Shown: one piece after another, positions 27,601 through 36,008 of the stretch
Layout: each line of letters starts with the position of its first letter
Numbering within the stretch: the first letter of the stretch is position 1
Source of the DNA: F23-B02 sp963633225
Lineage (GTDB): Bacteria > Bacillota > Clostridia > Oscillospirales > Oscillospiraceae
Direction of reading: 5' to 3'
DNA: 36,134 nucleotides
NCBI GenBank assembly: GCA_963633225.1
Contig: CAVGXR010000054.1
Span: forward strand, 1 to 36,134
Notes under the pieces: model-generated
What the model saw: the letters and a program-made list of their open reading frames with translations, nothing else
Told to the model about the DNA's origin: nothing
The model's database searches: none
Program-made: the position numbers and the translations under genes

Positions 27601-27702
27601 TCCGTTGGGTCCGACTATCGCCGTAACGTCCTTTTCAAATGTTATGCGGGTTTTGTCCGGAAAGGACTTGAAGCCCTGCAATTCGAGTGCTTTTAAATAC
27701 AA
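24682..27702 (-). CDS. smc: Chromosome segregation protein SMC, short-armed
   Basis: A 1006-residue SMC ATPase, the core of bacterial condensin. Walker A is GPNGSGKSN at 31-39 (Lys37, as in B. subtilis). Coiled coil runs from about 170 to 425, the hinge from about 430 to 590 (GVHGPVANL at 433, GGSMTGG at 567-573), coiled coil again from about 595 to 830, then the C-terminal head with signature LSGGEK at 907-912 and Walker B FCVMDE ending at 936. Heads and hinge are complete. The usual length is near 1180-1190, so about 180 residues are missing, split about equally between both arms. The start codon is TTG, with GAGGT eight bases upstream. ScpA and ScpB are not in the window. Confidence 0.96.
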   Translation of the reverse strand: MYLKALELQGFKSFPDKTRITFEKDVTAIVGPNGSGKSNISDAILWVMGEQRSKTLRGGKMEDVIFGGTEKRGALGFAQVTLIIDNTEHIFDCDSTELMLTRRYYRSGDSEYYINREAVRLKDINSLLMDTGLGRDGYSIIGQGKIADIVSNKSSDRREVFEEAAGISRYRSRKEESERKLEKTEENLLRINDKIDELELQVEPLRRQSETAKKYLVLRDELRVREISVWMATLDKLHDQAQTVNADYDTAKAELDEAHRSLEALYASAGSISERMHEKDIEADKARERLSQTEARAADCDSRAAVLRANIKSSGESVERMKSDNAGAQARLGEIARQIEDNERKAKLLSDSIKELADKEKGSANVIEGCRMKLQSRENAAAQLREKVNRLSVDCRSMDARIHMLSEMEKEYEGFSKAVKTVMREAGRGNLRGVHGPVANLIKTDNEYALAVETALGAAMQNIVIDTQNDGRSAIEMLKRLDSGRATFLPVDTVRGNIMKDAPVNDPGFVGLAYDLVSFDKRYDGIFANLLGRTVVAETLGDAVRMSKANGNRLRIVSLDGQLINAGGSMTGGSAARGTGILSRANELEELKLRRQSLGKQYDAAQTELEKSVNALSGLRYELDAAIEERADIQRDKASSEAEMRATKASADQLRALSESLSGDSELREAAIEKAQRGCEEINEQLEAVLKQHEDIMAQAEKIKAEIAEINAKRLELEGRRTKADKDSQESNRRLLELERSVARLEQKKLSAEMEEKQILDKLWDNYELSHSAAQQLRQPVENLQKESRGISELRRQISALGTPNIGAIEEFERVNTRYEFLTGQRSDIEKAKKELQGIINDVTNEMKEVFLGQFKLIDENFRETFLELFGGGKASVILEDENDPLECGIEIKVQPPGKAVSNISLLSGGEKAFVAIALYFAILKVRPTPFCVMDEIEAALDEANVIRYAEYMRRMCDRTQFIVITHRRGTMEEADHLYGVTMQEKGVSKVIELDLDQAQRSIEND

Positions 27703-27713
27703 AAGTTCTACCT

Positions 27714-27760
27714 CATTATTTCAGTTCATTCGATATATTTTATAATAAATCATGGGCTTA
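27714..27760 (-). promoter_or_regulatory. Possible internal promoter before smc
   Basis: In the 55-base gap between the radical SAM gene and smc, the minus strand reads TTGATT (overlapping the upstream stop codon), a 17-base spacer and TAAAAT. It is the largest gap in the upper half of the long operon. The match is modest. Confidence 0.35.
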
Positions 27761-28771
27761 ATCAAGCCTGACAATGCGTATCTCGCCACTTTTTACATTT
27801 GCTTCACGAATTTTGAGCTCTCTGAGCGAAAACTCCTGCATGAGTGCCTTGACGTTGCAGCGGTGCTGACCAGTCATTTTTGAAACGTCGGCGCGGTTTA
27901 CCTCCAGCGTAACACGGCTGTCCCGCTCCGTTCCGGCAAGAAGCGTACGCGCCCTTTGCAGCATTATGCGTGAGCGCACGAGCTCGCCGAGCGCCGGATG
28001 GTACGCGCCGCCCAGCGCATCGCCGCCGGACAGATCCTCCGTGGGATTTAAGCCCATGCGTATTATCGGTATGCCCGCTGCGTCAAACAGCGGAGCTATC
28101 CTTGCGCACACTCGCACCGCATCCTCGACCGTGTGCTCCTTATATGTCCCTGCACGCCACATATCGCACAGCACGGTATCGCGCACTATGACCGTCGGAT
28201 ATATCCGCACGCCGTCCGGCTCAAGGGCAATGATCCTTTCTGCACTCTCTGCGCAGCTTTCGTCGTCATCGCCCGGAAGCCCCGTCATCATCTGCAGAAT
28301 GAGCTTGAAGCCCGCAGCCTTTATGAGCCGCGACGCATCCTCGACAGCCCTGCTGTCATGCCCCCTGCCCGAAAGCGAGAGCACCCTGTCGCACATCGAC
28401 TGTGCTCCGAGCTCCACGACCTCAACACCGTATTTTTTAAGTCTTTTCAGTACCGCAGCATCAATTGCGTCGGGGCGGGTGGACAGTCGGATGGAGCTTA
28501 TCGTTCCGTCCTCAAGATACGGCTGCGCCGCCTCGAAAAGCTCGATCTGACGCGCCTCTGGTATGGCCGTGAAGCTGCCTCCATAAAACGCCAATTGCCG
28601 CTTTGTCCCTTTGGGGGTCAAGGCGGCGGCTTCCTCTATCGCGTTTTTTACGGTCTGCGCCGTGGCGGGCTCGATATGACCCGATATCCTGCGCTGATTG
28701 CAGAACACGCAGTCGTTCGGGCAGCCCAGATGCGGCACAAACACGGGAATTATACTGTTTCTTGCTGTCAT
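27758..28771 (-). CDS. Elp3-type radical SAM protein
   Basis: A 337-residue radical SAM enzyme. The cluster-binding cysteines are C17, C21 and C24 (CPNDCVFC), followed by AFYGGSFTAIP, RLSTRPDAI, VELGAQSM, MTGLPGDDDESC and RIYPTVIVRDT, the pattern of the Elp3-like branch. The C-terminus lacks the acetyltransferase domain of full Elp3. Its substrate is unknown; tRNA or other RNA modification is a guess from the family. It overlaps rnc by four bases and precedes smc; I recall the same rnc-radical SAM-smc order in other Clostridia. Confidence 0.85.
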   Translation of the reverse strand: MTARNSIIPVFVPHLGCPNDCVFCNQRRISGHIEPATAQTVKNAIEEAAALTPKGTKRQLAFYGGSFTAIPEARQIELFEAAQPYLEDGTISSIRLSTRPDAIDAAVLKRLKKYGVEVVELGAQSMCDRVLSLSGRGHDSRAVEDASRLIKAAGFKLILQMMTGLPGDDDESCAESAERIIALEPDGVRIYPTVIVRDTVLCDMWRAGTYKEHTVEDAVRVCARIAPLFDAAGIPIIRMGLNPTEDLSGGDALGGAYHPALGELVRSRIMLQRARTLLAGTERDSRVTLEVNRADVSKMTGQHRCNVKALMQEFSLRELKIREANVKSGEIRIVRLD

Positions 28772-29442
28772 TTATTAAGTCTTTCAAGCGCCTGACAGGC
28801 AGCTGCCTGCTCTGCTTCCTTTTTCGTTCTTCCGCTGCCGCAGCCTATGACCTGCCCGTTAAGGCTGACCTCGGACATGAAAAGCTTATCGTGATCGGGG
28901 CCTGTCTCCCCTGCGTCAGTGTATCTCAGCTGCTGATCCGGCCTGCGCTGAACGAGCTCCTGAAGCTCTGTTTTGTAATCGGACGCATGATGGGCGCGGA
29001 TAGCCTCGGGGCTGAGCACAAGGCGCTCTACAAAGCTTGCGGCAGGCTCTATGCCGCCGTCAATGAATATGGCTGCAATGACGGCCTCGGTCGCGTCGGC
29101 AAGTATCGATGCACGCTCCCTGCCGCCGTTTTTCTCCTCGCCATGACCCATACGCAGATATTCGCCGAGCCCCAGCTCACGCGCAACACCGTACAGGCTG
29201 TGCTCGCACACGAGCTCTGCGCGAAGCCGCGTCATTCTGCCCTCGGGCATAGCCGGCTGCGCGGCATACAAATGCTTTGCCGTGACAAAGCCGAGCACGG
29301 AGTCGCCCAAAAATTCGAGGCGTTCATTGCTCGGTACGCCCTCTGCCCTGTTTTCGTTTGCATATGAGCTGTGCGTCAGCGCATTTTTCAAAAGCGCCGG
29401 ATCCTTGAATCTGTATCCTAATTTTTCTTCTAACTGCTTCAA
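28768..29442 (-). CDS. rnc: Ribonuclease III
   Basis: A 224-residue double-strand-specific endoribonuclease for rRNA and mRNA processing. The catalytic signature ERLEFLGDSV is at 40-49, the second acidic site is in the ADATEAVIAAIFIDGG segment, and a double-stranded RNA-binding domain fills about 153-222, ending GSGRTKKEAEQAAACQALERL. The start is TTG, four bases after the plsX stop, with a weak GGAAG site. The usual acpP gene between plsX and rnc is missing here. Confidence 0.97.
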   Translation of the reverse strand: MKQLEEKLGYRFKDPALLKNALTHSSYANENRAEGVPSNERLEFLGDSVLGFVTAKHLYAAQPAMPEGRMTRLRAELVCEHSLYGVARELGLGEYLRMGHGEEKNGGRERASILADATEAVIAAIFIDGGIEPAASFVERLVLSPEAIRAHHASDYKTELQELVQRRPDQQLRYTDAGETGPDHDKLFMSEVSLNGQVIGCGSGRTKKEAEQAAACQALERLNK

Positions 29443-29446
29443 TGTA

Positions 29447-30457
29447 TTACGCTTCTTCCGAAATTTTCATATAATCCACATTCTTCTCTATATCATCGAC
29501 TATACCGGCCTCGGCAAAGGCCTTGGCCTGACGTATGGCAGCGAAAAACGCCTCGTCGCCGGATGAGCCGTGAGCCTTGATAACAGGCTTGGATATGCCG
29601 AGGAAGGCCGTTCCGCCGACCTCGTTGGAGTCGATCTTTTTTGCTATGCCCTTTACGTCCTTTTTGATGACCGCCGCTGCAAGCTTGTTTTTCGTGCTCA
29701 TCAGAAACATCTCCTTGAGCTCGGTAAACAGCCATTTTGCAACGCCCTCGGCAGTCTTGAGGACAATGTTGCCGGAAAAGCCGTCGCTCACGACGACATC
29801 AACGCCGCCGAAGAGCATGGTGCTCGCCTCGACATTTCCGACAAAGTTTATCCTGCCCTCCTCGCTCGCCTTTCTGAGCAGCTTATAGCTCTCGTGCTGG
29901 AGCTGACCGCCCTTGGTCTCCTCCGTTCCGATATTGAGAAGTCCGACACGCGGCTGGCTGAGCCCCATCATTCTGTGGGCATAGAAGCTGCCCATATAGG
30001 CAAACTGGAGCAGATACTCCGGCGTGCACTCGACATTTGCACCGCAGTCGATGAGTATAATGCCGTTTTCGCGGCTGGGCAGCAGCGGTGCCATTGCCGC
30101 ACGGCGAATACCCTTTATGCGCTTTACGATGAGCGTAGCGCCGGTGAGCAGCGCTCCCGTAGAGCCTGCCGACACCATAGCGTCTCCCTCGCCGTTTTTG
30201 AGCATATTGAGCGCGACCGTCATGGACGCATCCTTTTTGCGGCGCGTTGCGGTGCTCGGATCGTCCTCCATGCTGATGACCTCGCGGGCATCGACTATGC
30301 TTATGCCGCTTTTGTTCTCGCCGAGATACTTCTCTATCTCTTCCTTTCGTCCGACGAGCACAAGCTCAACGCCCAGCCTGTCACGCGCATATACAGAGCC
30401 CCTTACTATGGCCTCTGGCGCGTTATCGCCGCCCATTGCATCAACTATTATTTTCAC
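29447..30457 (-). CDS. plsX: Phosphate acyltransferase PlsX
   Basis: A 336-residue soluble enzyme that makes acyl-phosphate from acyl-ACP, the first step of phospholipid synthesis in most Gram-positive bacteria. Family motifs: IIVDAMGGDNAP at the start, DDPSTATRRKKDASM, VSAGSTGALL, DCGANVECTPEYLLQFA, LLNIGTEETKG, VEASTMLFGGVDVVVSDGFSGNIVLK. Length is normal. It overlaps trmFO by 17 bases. fabD, fabG and acpP, its frequent neighbours, are not nearby. Confidence 0.97.
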   Translation of the reverse strand: MKIIVDAMGGDNAPEAIVRGSVYARDRLGVELVLVGRKEEIEKYLGENKSGISIVDAREVISMEDDPSTATRRKKDASMTVALNMLKNGEGDAMVSAGSTGALLTGATLIVKRIKGIRRAAMAPLLPSRENGIILIDCGANVECTPEYLLQFAYMGSFYAHRMMGLSQPRVGLLNIGTEETKGGQLQHESYKLLRKASEEGRINFVGNVEASTMLFGGVDVVVSDGFSGNIVLKTAEGVAKWLFTELKEMFLMSTKNKLAAAVIKKDVKGIAKKIDSNEVGGTAFLGISKPVIKAHGSSGDEAFFAAIRQAKAFAEAGIVDDIEKNVDYMKISEEA

Positions 30458-31766
30458 TGCCGAAGACCTCCTTTTTCATAAGCTCATCTATGATCGCCAG
30501 ACTCCTTGCAGAGATCTCGGCATTTTTGTTTCGCTTGCCCTTGACGCGGTAGCCAAGCGGCGAAATTATTCCGAAGTTTACGTTCATGGGCTGGAAATCG
30601 CCGACGCTGCCGCCGGAGATATAAAGGCTCAGGGCACCTATGGCAGTCTCCTGCGGAAAATCAACGGGTTCAAGGCCGAGAATGCGTGCTGCGGTCTCTA
30701 TACCGACGAGCATTCCCGATGCAGCAGACTCGACATAGCCCTCAACGCCGGTCATCTGTCCTGCAAAGCTCAGACGGGGCTCGCTTTTAAGCCTGTAATA
30801 GCGGTCAAGAAGCTTCGGACTGTTGAGATATGTATTGCGGTGCATTACGCCATAGCGCACAAACTCCGCATTTTTAAGCGCCGGTATCATGGAGAAAACG
30901 CGCTTCTGCTCACCCCATGTCAGATGCGTCTGGAAGCCGACGATATTGTACAGCGTTCCGCCGGCGTTATCGCGCCGCAGCTGCACAACGGCATAATTTT
31001 CGCGCCCCGTGCGCGGATCGCACAGGCCGACAGGCTTCATGGGACCGTAGCGCAGTGTATCCTCTCCGCGGCGTGCCATGACCTCGACCGGCATACAGCC
31101 TTCAAACACACCGCCGTCGTCAAAGCCGTGGACTGCTGCCTCCTTTGCGCAGCAAAGCTCACGGACGAAGGCCTTGTATTCTGTCTCGTCCATCGGGCAG
31201 TTTACATAATCCGCTGTACCCTTATCGTAGCGCGAAGCGAAAAACGCACTTTGCATATCCACGCTCTCAAGCGTTACTATGGGCGCGACTGCATCGTAAA
31301 AATGCAGTCCCTCACCGCCGCAAAGGGCAGCTATCTTATCGGCCAGAGCATCGCTTGTAAGCGGTCCTGTCGCAACAATACACTCACCCGCCGGAAAATC
31401 GCCTGCCTCGGCGGAAATGAGCTCGACGTTTTCACAGGCTTTCAGCTTTTCCGTTATGTACCGTGCAAAGCCCTCTCTGTCAACGGCAAGCGCTCCGCCG
31501 GCTGCGACGCGGTTAGCATCCGCGCTTTCCATGATAAGCGAGCCCATTTTGCGCATTTCGGCCTTGAGAAGGCCGACGGCGTTCGTGAGCTCATCGCTGC
31601 GCAGCGAGTTTGAGCACACAAGCTCGGCAAAGTATTCCGATGTGTGCGCCGGGGTCATTTTTGCCGGCTTCATCTCAACGAGCCGGACCTTTATTCCTCT
31701 TTTTGCGAGCTGCCATGCGCATTCGCTGCCGGCAAGCCCCGCGCCGAGAACCGTGACCTCTTTCAT
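30441..31766 (-). CDS. trmFO: Methylenetetrahydrofolate-tRNA-(uracil-5-)-methyltransferase TrmFO
   Basis: A 441-residue flavoprotein that forms ribothymidine at position 54 of tRNA, using methylenetetrahydrofolate. The FAD-binding fold starts with VTVLGAGLAGSECAWQLAKRG, followed by AHTSEYFAELVCSNSLRSD, ATGPLTSDAL and the C-terminal LYISGGSVGDFQPMNVNFGI. Length is normal. It lies five bases after topA; dprA-topA-trmFO is a classic Firmicutes order. Confidence 0.97.
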   Translation of the reverse strand: MKEVTVLGAGLAGSECAWQLAKRGIKVRLVEMKPAKMTPAHTSEYFAELVCSNSLRSDELTNAVGLLKAEMRKMGSLIMESADANRVAAGGALAVDREGFARYITEKLKACENVELISAEAGDFPAGECIVATGPLTSDALADKIAALCGGEGLHFYDAVAPIVTLESVDMQSAFFASRYDKGTADYVNCPMDETEYKAFVRELCCAKEAAVHGFDDGGVFEGCMPVEVMARRGEDTLRYGPMKPVGLCDPRTGRENYAVVQLRRDNAGGTLYNIVGFQTHLTWGEQKRVFSMIPALKNAEFVRYGVMHRNTYLNSPKLLDRYYRLKSEPRLSFAGQMTGVEGYVESAASGMLVGIETAARILGLEPVDFPQETAIGALSLYISGGSVGDFQPMNVNFGIISPLGYRVKGKRNKNAEISARSLAIIDELMKKEVFGSENNS

Positions 31767-31771
31767 ATTTA

Positions 31772-34000
31772 TTATTCCTTAGTCTTTTTTGCCGTGCTTT
31801 TCTTCTTTGCAGGCTTTTTTTCGGCCTTATCGTCAGATTTCCCGGCGGCTTTTTTCTTGTATCCGCGCTTATCCTCCGGCACGAACTCAGGGCACTCCTC
31901 GTTTATGCAGAAGGCCTTCTGACGGCCTCGTCCGCTTGGCTTAAACAGTGTTTTGCCGCAGCTCGGACAGGTGTCCTTGGTCGGCACATACCAGGTCATG
32001 AAGCCCTTTATCTCGCTGCCGTCAGCGGCTGTGCCGCGCCACGGGCAGTCTGCCCCGCGCTCGCAGGCGTAATAGGTGTTGCCCTTTTTCGAGGTGCGCT
32101 TGAGAATGCGGCTGCCGCATTTGGGGCATTTGCCGGGCATCTCGACGACTATGGGCTTTGTAAAGCTGCATTCGGGATACGCGGGACATGCCAGAAAGCG
32201 CCCGAAGCGGCCGCTTTTCACGACCATCTGGCGGCCACAGATATCGCAGTATTCGTCGCTGAGCTCGTCTGGGACCTTGATCCTCACTCCGTCAAGCGCT
32301 TTTTCCGCCTCTTCAAGCTCGGAGCTGAAGCCGCCGTAGAAGCTGCGCAGCAGCTCCTTCCAATAGAGCTTGCCGCTCTCGACCTCGTCGAGCTCCTCCT
32401 CCATATGGTTTGTGAATTTAAGATCGACTATATCGGGGAAGCGCTCCTCCATGAGCTGCGTCACGATCTCGCCCAGATTTGTCGGCTTGAGGTATTTTCC
32501 GTCCTTTACGACGTACTCGTGCGAGGTTATGGTCGATATCGTGGGCGCGTAGGTGGACGGGCGGCCGATGCCCTTTTCCTCCATTGCGCGGATGAGTGTA
32601 GCCTCGGTGTAGCGTGCAGGCGGCTGTGTAAACTGCTGCTCGGGGAGCATTTTTTCGAGATATACACGCTCGCCCTCATTAAGTGACGGCAGCTTGCTGC
32701 GCGGCTCGTCGCTCTCCTCGTCCTTGCCCTCCTCGTACACGGCGGTGTAGCCGGCAAAGCGGAGCTCGGAGTAGTTTGCACGGAACACATAGCCTGCCGA
32801 ATCAACATCTACGACGACATTGTCGTACACTGCGTTTGCCATCTGGCAGGCTGTGAAGCGGCCCCAGATCAGGCGGTACAGCCTGTACTGCTCGGGAGTC
32901 AGATCCTTGCGCACAGCATCGGGGCTGAGCTCGATATTCGTCGGGCGGATAGCCTCATGTGCATCCTGTGCGCCGGACTTTGTTTTGTACACGCGGAACG
33001 AGCCGTGGTAGTAGTCCTGACCATAGTGGGCGATTATATAGTTTTTAGCGGCCATGAGCGCCTCGTCGGAAAGGCGCAGAGAGTCCGTTCTCATGTAGGT
33101 TATAAGGCCGACTGTGCCGTGACCCGTTATATCAACGCCCTCGTAAAGCTGCTGGGCAATGGACATGGTGCGGCGCGGTGTCATACCGAGGCGGCGGCTG
33201 GCCTCCTGCTGGAGGGTCGAGGTTATGAACGGAGGCGAGGGACTGCGGTGCTTCTTGCCGCGCTTTACGGTCTTGACCGTGAACGGCTCGTCCTTTGTTG
33301 CGTTTACGACGGTGTTCACCTCGTCCTCGCTTTTGAGCTCGAGCTTCTTATCGTCCTTTCCGTAGAAGCGTGCCGTGAACTTTGCGCTGCTCTCGCTTTC
33401 GAGAACTGCATCAAGCAGCCAGTATTCCTCGCTTACAAAGCTTCTTATCTCGTTTTCGCGGTCAACGACCATGCGCGTTGCAACCGACTGCACCCTGCCC
33501 GCCGACAGGCCGCGGCGGATCTTCTTCCACAGCAGCGGCGAGAGCTTGTAGCCGACGAGACGGTCAAGAAGTCTGCGCGCCTGCTGTGCATCGACAAGAT
33601 CCTTGTCGATATCACGGGGCTTATTGATGCTGTCCGTAACGACCTTTTTGGTTATCTCATTGAAGGTAACACGCCTTGCCCTTTCGTCGGGAAGCGCGAG
33701 CAGCTCCTTGAGATGCCATGAAATGGCCTCTCCCTCGCGGTCGGGGTCGGTCGCAAGATAAACTGTTTTTGCGTTTTTGCTGAGCTTTTTGAGCTCGTCG
33801 ATGATCTCCTTGTGATCCTTCACGGGGATATACTTGGGCTCAAAATCGTTCTCTATATCAATTCCGAGGGTGCTCTTGGGCAGATCGCGCAGGTGACCCA
33901 TGGACGCAACGACCTTATAATCACTTCCGAGGTATTTCTCGATGGTCTTTGCCTTGGCCGGTGACTCGACTATGACCAGATTCTTTTTTGCACTGGGCAT
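31772..34000 (-). CDS. topA: DNA topoisomerase I
   Basis: A 742-residue type IA topoisomerase that relaxes negative supercoils. The N-terminal Toprim domain shows VIVESPAKAKTIEKYLG and ATDPDREGEAISWHL. The active-site tyrosine is Tyr302 in ITYMRTDS. The C-terminal third carries three four-Cys zinc fingers (starting CDICGRQM, CPKCGSRI and CPSCGKTL) and a Lys/Ala-rich tail of about 35 residues. Length is normal. The ATG has GAGGA close upstream. Confidence 0.98.
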   Translation of the reverse strand: MPSAKKNLVIVESPAKAKTIEKYLGSDYKVVASMGHLRDLPKSTLGIDIENDFEPKYIPVKDHKEIIDELKKLSKNAKTVYLATDPDREGEAISWHLKELLALPDERARRVTFNEITKKVVTDSINKPRDIDKDLVDAQQARRLLDRLVGYKLSPLLWKKIRRGLSAGRVQSVATRMVVDRENEIRSFVSEEYWLLDAVLESESSAKFTARFYGKDDKKLELKSEDEVNTVVNATKDEPFTVKTVKRGKKHRSPSPPFITSTLQQEASRRLGMTPRRTMSIAQQLYEGVDITGHGTVGLITYMRTDSLRLSDEALMAAKNYIIAHYGQDYYHGSFRVYKTKSGAQDAHEAIRPTNIELSPDAVRKDLTPEQYRLYRLIWGRFTACQMANAVYDNVVVDVDSAGYVFRANYSELRFAGYTAVYEEGKDEESDEPRSKLPSLNEGERVYLEKMLPEQQFTQPPARYTEATLIRAMEEKGIGRPSTYAPTISTITSHEYVVKDGKYLKPTNLGEIVTQLMEERFPDIVDLKFTNHMEEELDEVESGKLYWKELLRSFYGGFSSELEEAEKALDGVRIKVPDELSDEYCDICGRQMVVKSGRFGRFLACPAYPECSFTKPIVVEMPGKCPKCGSRILKRTSKKGNTYYACERGADCPWRGTAADGSEIKGFMTWYVPTKDTCPSCGKTLFKPSGRGRQKAFCINEECPEFVPEDKRGYKKKAAGKSDDKAEKKPAKKKSTAKKTKE

Positions 34001-34009
34001 TTGATGTCC

Positions 34010-35218
34010 TCATTTCATCTTAATATTTAATGTAAAGCGTTTGCCCGTCTCCTGCCGGACATAGCCCTTTATCTGCAAAAGCGTAAGCTCCGCCAGCACC
34101 TTGGCCGGCGCAAGACCGCTGCGCTCGATGAGCGTATCAACGTGCACGGACTTTTCATCCATCGCGCCGATTATCTTCAGCTGGCCTGGACTTAGGCTCT
34201 CCAATTGTTTCTGCAAGTCAATATAAGCCGCGTCGGGTGCCTTGTCAACAACTTTTTTCGCGCATTTTTCGGCACGGGGCTCTTTTTCGGGCTTTGCCGC
34301 CGCCTTCGGAAGCACTCCGGCAGACATTTCAAATTCGGCTTTTCTTATCTTATTCGGATACAGCGCCGCGAACTCGCTTACGATCTCCCAGCCGTTTGTG
34401 ACAGGCTTTGCACCCTCTTTTATCAAAAGGTTTGTCCCCTCGCAGTTGGGCTGATCGGCGTTGCCGGGAACGGCGAATATCTCCTTGCCCTGATCGGCGG
34501 CCTCGTTGACGAAAAGGCGCGTTCCGCTCCTGAGCGGCGCTTCGATCACCGCGACTCCGAGCGAAAGGCCGCTTGTTATCCTGTTTCTCGCACGGAAAAA
34601 CGAGCTGTACGGCTTCGTGCCCGGCGCATACTCGCTTATGAGAGCGCCATGCATGACAACATCATTTGAAAAGCGGCTCTTATCCAGCTCATGCGGAAGT
34701 CCCAGAACGCCTACTACCCTGCCGTCAGCCATAAGAGCACCCTCGGCTGCGGCGGAATCAATGCCAACGGTAAGACCCGATATCACCACCGCGCCGCATT
34801 TTGCTATCTCGTATCCCATACGCATACCCATCTTTATGCCGTAGGGCGATGCCTTGCGCGTTCCGATAACGGCAATGGCCGGCTCTGCATCCATATCGGG
34901 CAGCTTTCCCTTTACATATATCACTGCCGGAGGAAGGTGGATATTGCGAAGGCGCTCGGGATAGGCTTCCTCATTGAGCGTTATAACGTCTATCCCGCTG
35001 TTATCGCACTTTTCGAATATGCGCTTTGCCGCGTCAAGATCGCGCTTTTCAAGCTCCTCCGCGCCCTCGATATTGTGCGGCAGAAGGCGCGTTATCTCGC
35101 CCACCGGCGCAAAATACATCTGCTCGGGGCTTCCGTAGTATTTTATCAGCGAGCTTATCGCCCTTGGGCCTATGCGCGGAGAGGTTGACAGCCAAAGCCA
35201 GTAAATAACGTCGTTCAT
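34010..35218 (-). CDS. dprA: DNA-processing protein DprA
   Basis: A 402-residue protein that loads RecA on incoming single-stranded DNA during natural transformation. It has an N-terminal helical domain (about 1-75), a Rossmann-type core (IAVIGTRKASPYGIKMG, SGLTVGIDSAAAEGAL, GVLGLPHEL, EYAPGTKPY, EAPLRSGTR, VPGNADQPNCEGTNLLIKEGA) and a C-terminal winged helix (about 335-400) after a charged linker. It starts three bases after the methyltransferase gene. Other competence genes are not in the window. Confidence 0.96.
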   Translation of the reverse strand: MNDVIYWLWLSTSPRIGPRAISSLIKYYGSPEQMYFAPVGEITRLLPHNIEGAEELEKRDLDAAKRIFEKCDNSGIDVITLNEEAYPERLRNIHLPPAVIYVKGKLPDMDAEPAIAVIGTRKASPYGIKMGMRMGYEIAKCGAVVISGLTVGIDSAAAEGALMADGRVVGVLGLPHELDKSRFSNDVVMHGALISEYAPGTKPYSSFFRARNRITSGLSLGVAVIEAPLRSGTRLFVNEAADQGKEIFAVPGNADQPNCEGTNLLIKEGAKPVTNGWEIVSEFAALYPNKIRKAEFEMSAGVLPKAAAKPEKEPRAEKCAKKVVDKAPDAAYIDLQKQLESLSPGQLKIIGAMDEKSVHVDTLIERSGLAPAKVLAELTLLQIKGYVRQETGKRFTLNIKMK

Positions 35219-35221
35219 ATT

Positions 35222-35971
35222 CTACCTCGACATTTCCCACATTATGACCGATGCCGCTATCGCGGCGTTTAATGACTCGGAATGCGGGTTCATCGGTATT
35301 ATCAGCTCCCCGCCGCATATCTCCAGAAGCTCACGTGAAAGTCCCCTGCCCTCGCTGCCTATGGCCACAGCGCTTCTGTGAAGCTCTGCGTTGCGTATAT
35401 CGGCAGCCTTATCGCTCAGCGCAGCGCCGAACAGCGGCAGGCACTGACTGCGGGTGAACTCATCAAGCTCGGCAATGCTCATCCTGAGCACCCTCTGGCG
35501 GAAGATAGCACCCATGCTCGCACGCACTGTTTTGGGATTGTACAGATCTGCGCATGCGCCTACCATGATGACCGCATCTATGCAGAAGGCGTTTGCACTT
35601 CTGATTATCGTTCCGACATTGCCCGGATCCTGAAGATTTTCGATAACTATGGCGCGCATCACGCGCTCACCGGCGCTCTGCACGGGTATTGCAACGGTAA
35701 ACACAGGCCCCTTGCCAGATTTGAGCGGCGAGGCATATTCAACGAGCTCCTGCGCTGCGCAGTACTGAGCGATCTCCGGCGGAAGCTCAATCGTCTGCTC
35801 TCCCTCACACCATAGCACCTGCTTTATCTCCGCACCGTATTCTATCGCTTCTCTCAATGTTTTTTCTCCGTCGCACACGAACTGACGGCATTCCGAGCGG
35901 TATTCCGCGCTCGATGCAGCCGAGCGTATGTGGCATATTATTCTATTTTTTCTTGAGCTTATCTTTTCCAT
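35222..35971 (-). CDS. SpoU/TrmH-family RNA 2'-O-methyltransferase
   Basis: A 249-residue SPOUT methyltransferase, probably acting on 23S rRNA (the target is inferred). The N-terminal substrate-binding domain begins MEKISSRKN, the normal family start. The knot domain shows VIENLQDPGNVGTIIRSANAF (about 110-130), GSEGRGLSRELLEIC and IPMNPHSESLNAAIAASV. It is the first gene of the 15-gene run. The ATG has no Shine-Dalgarno sequence, and the -10 box ends nine bases before it, so the mRNA should have almost no leader. Confidence 0.94.
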   Translation of the reverse strand: MEKISSRKNRIICHIRSAASSAEYRSECRQFVCDGEKTLREAIEYGAEIKQVLWCEGEQTIELPPEIAQYCAAQELVEYASPLKSGKGPVFTVAIPVQSAGERVMRAIVIENLQDPGNVGTIIRSANAFCIDAVIMVGACADLYNPKTVRASMGAIFRQRVLRMSIAELDEFTRSQCLPLFGAALSDKAADIRNAELHRSAVAIGSEGRGLSRELLEICGGELIIPMNPHSESLNAAIAASVIMWEMSR

Positions 35972-35980
35972 AAGAATTAA

Positions 35981-36008
35981 TTTATATCATAATTTTATAA
36001 TTTGTCAA
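35981..36008 (-). promoter_or_regulatory. Promoter of the long operon (spoU to leuS)
   Basis: On the minus strand: TTGACA at 36003-36008, a 16-base spacer and TATAAA at 35981-35986. Transcription should start at about 35972-35975, right at the ATG at 35971. It is the only strong promoter I see ahead of the run of genes down to leuS. Confidence 0.75.
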
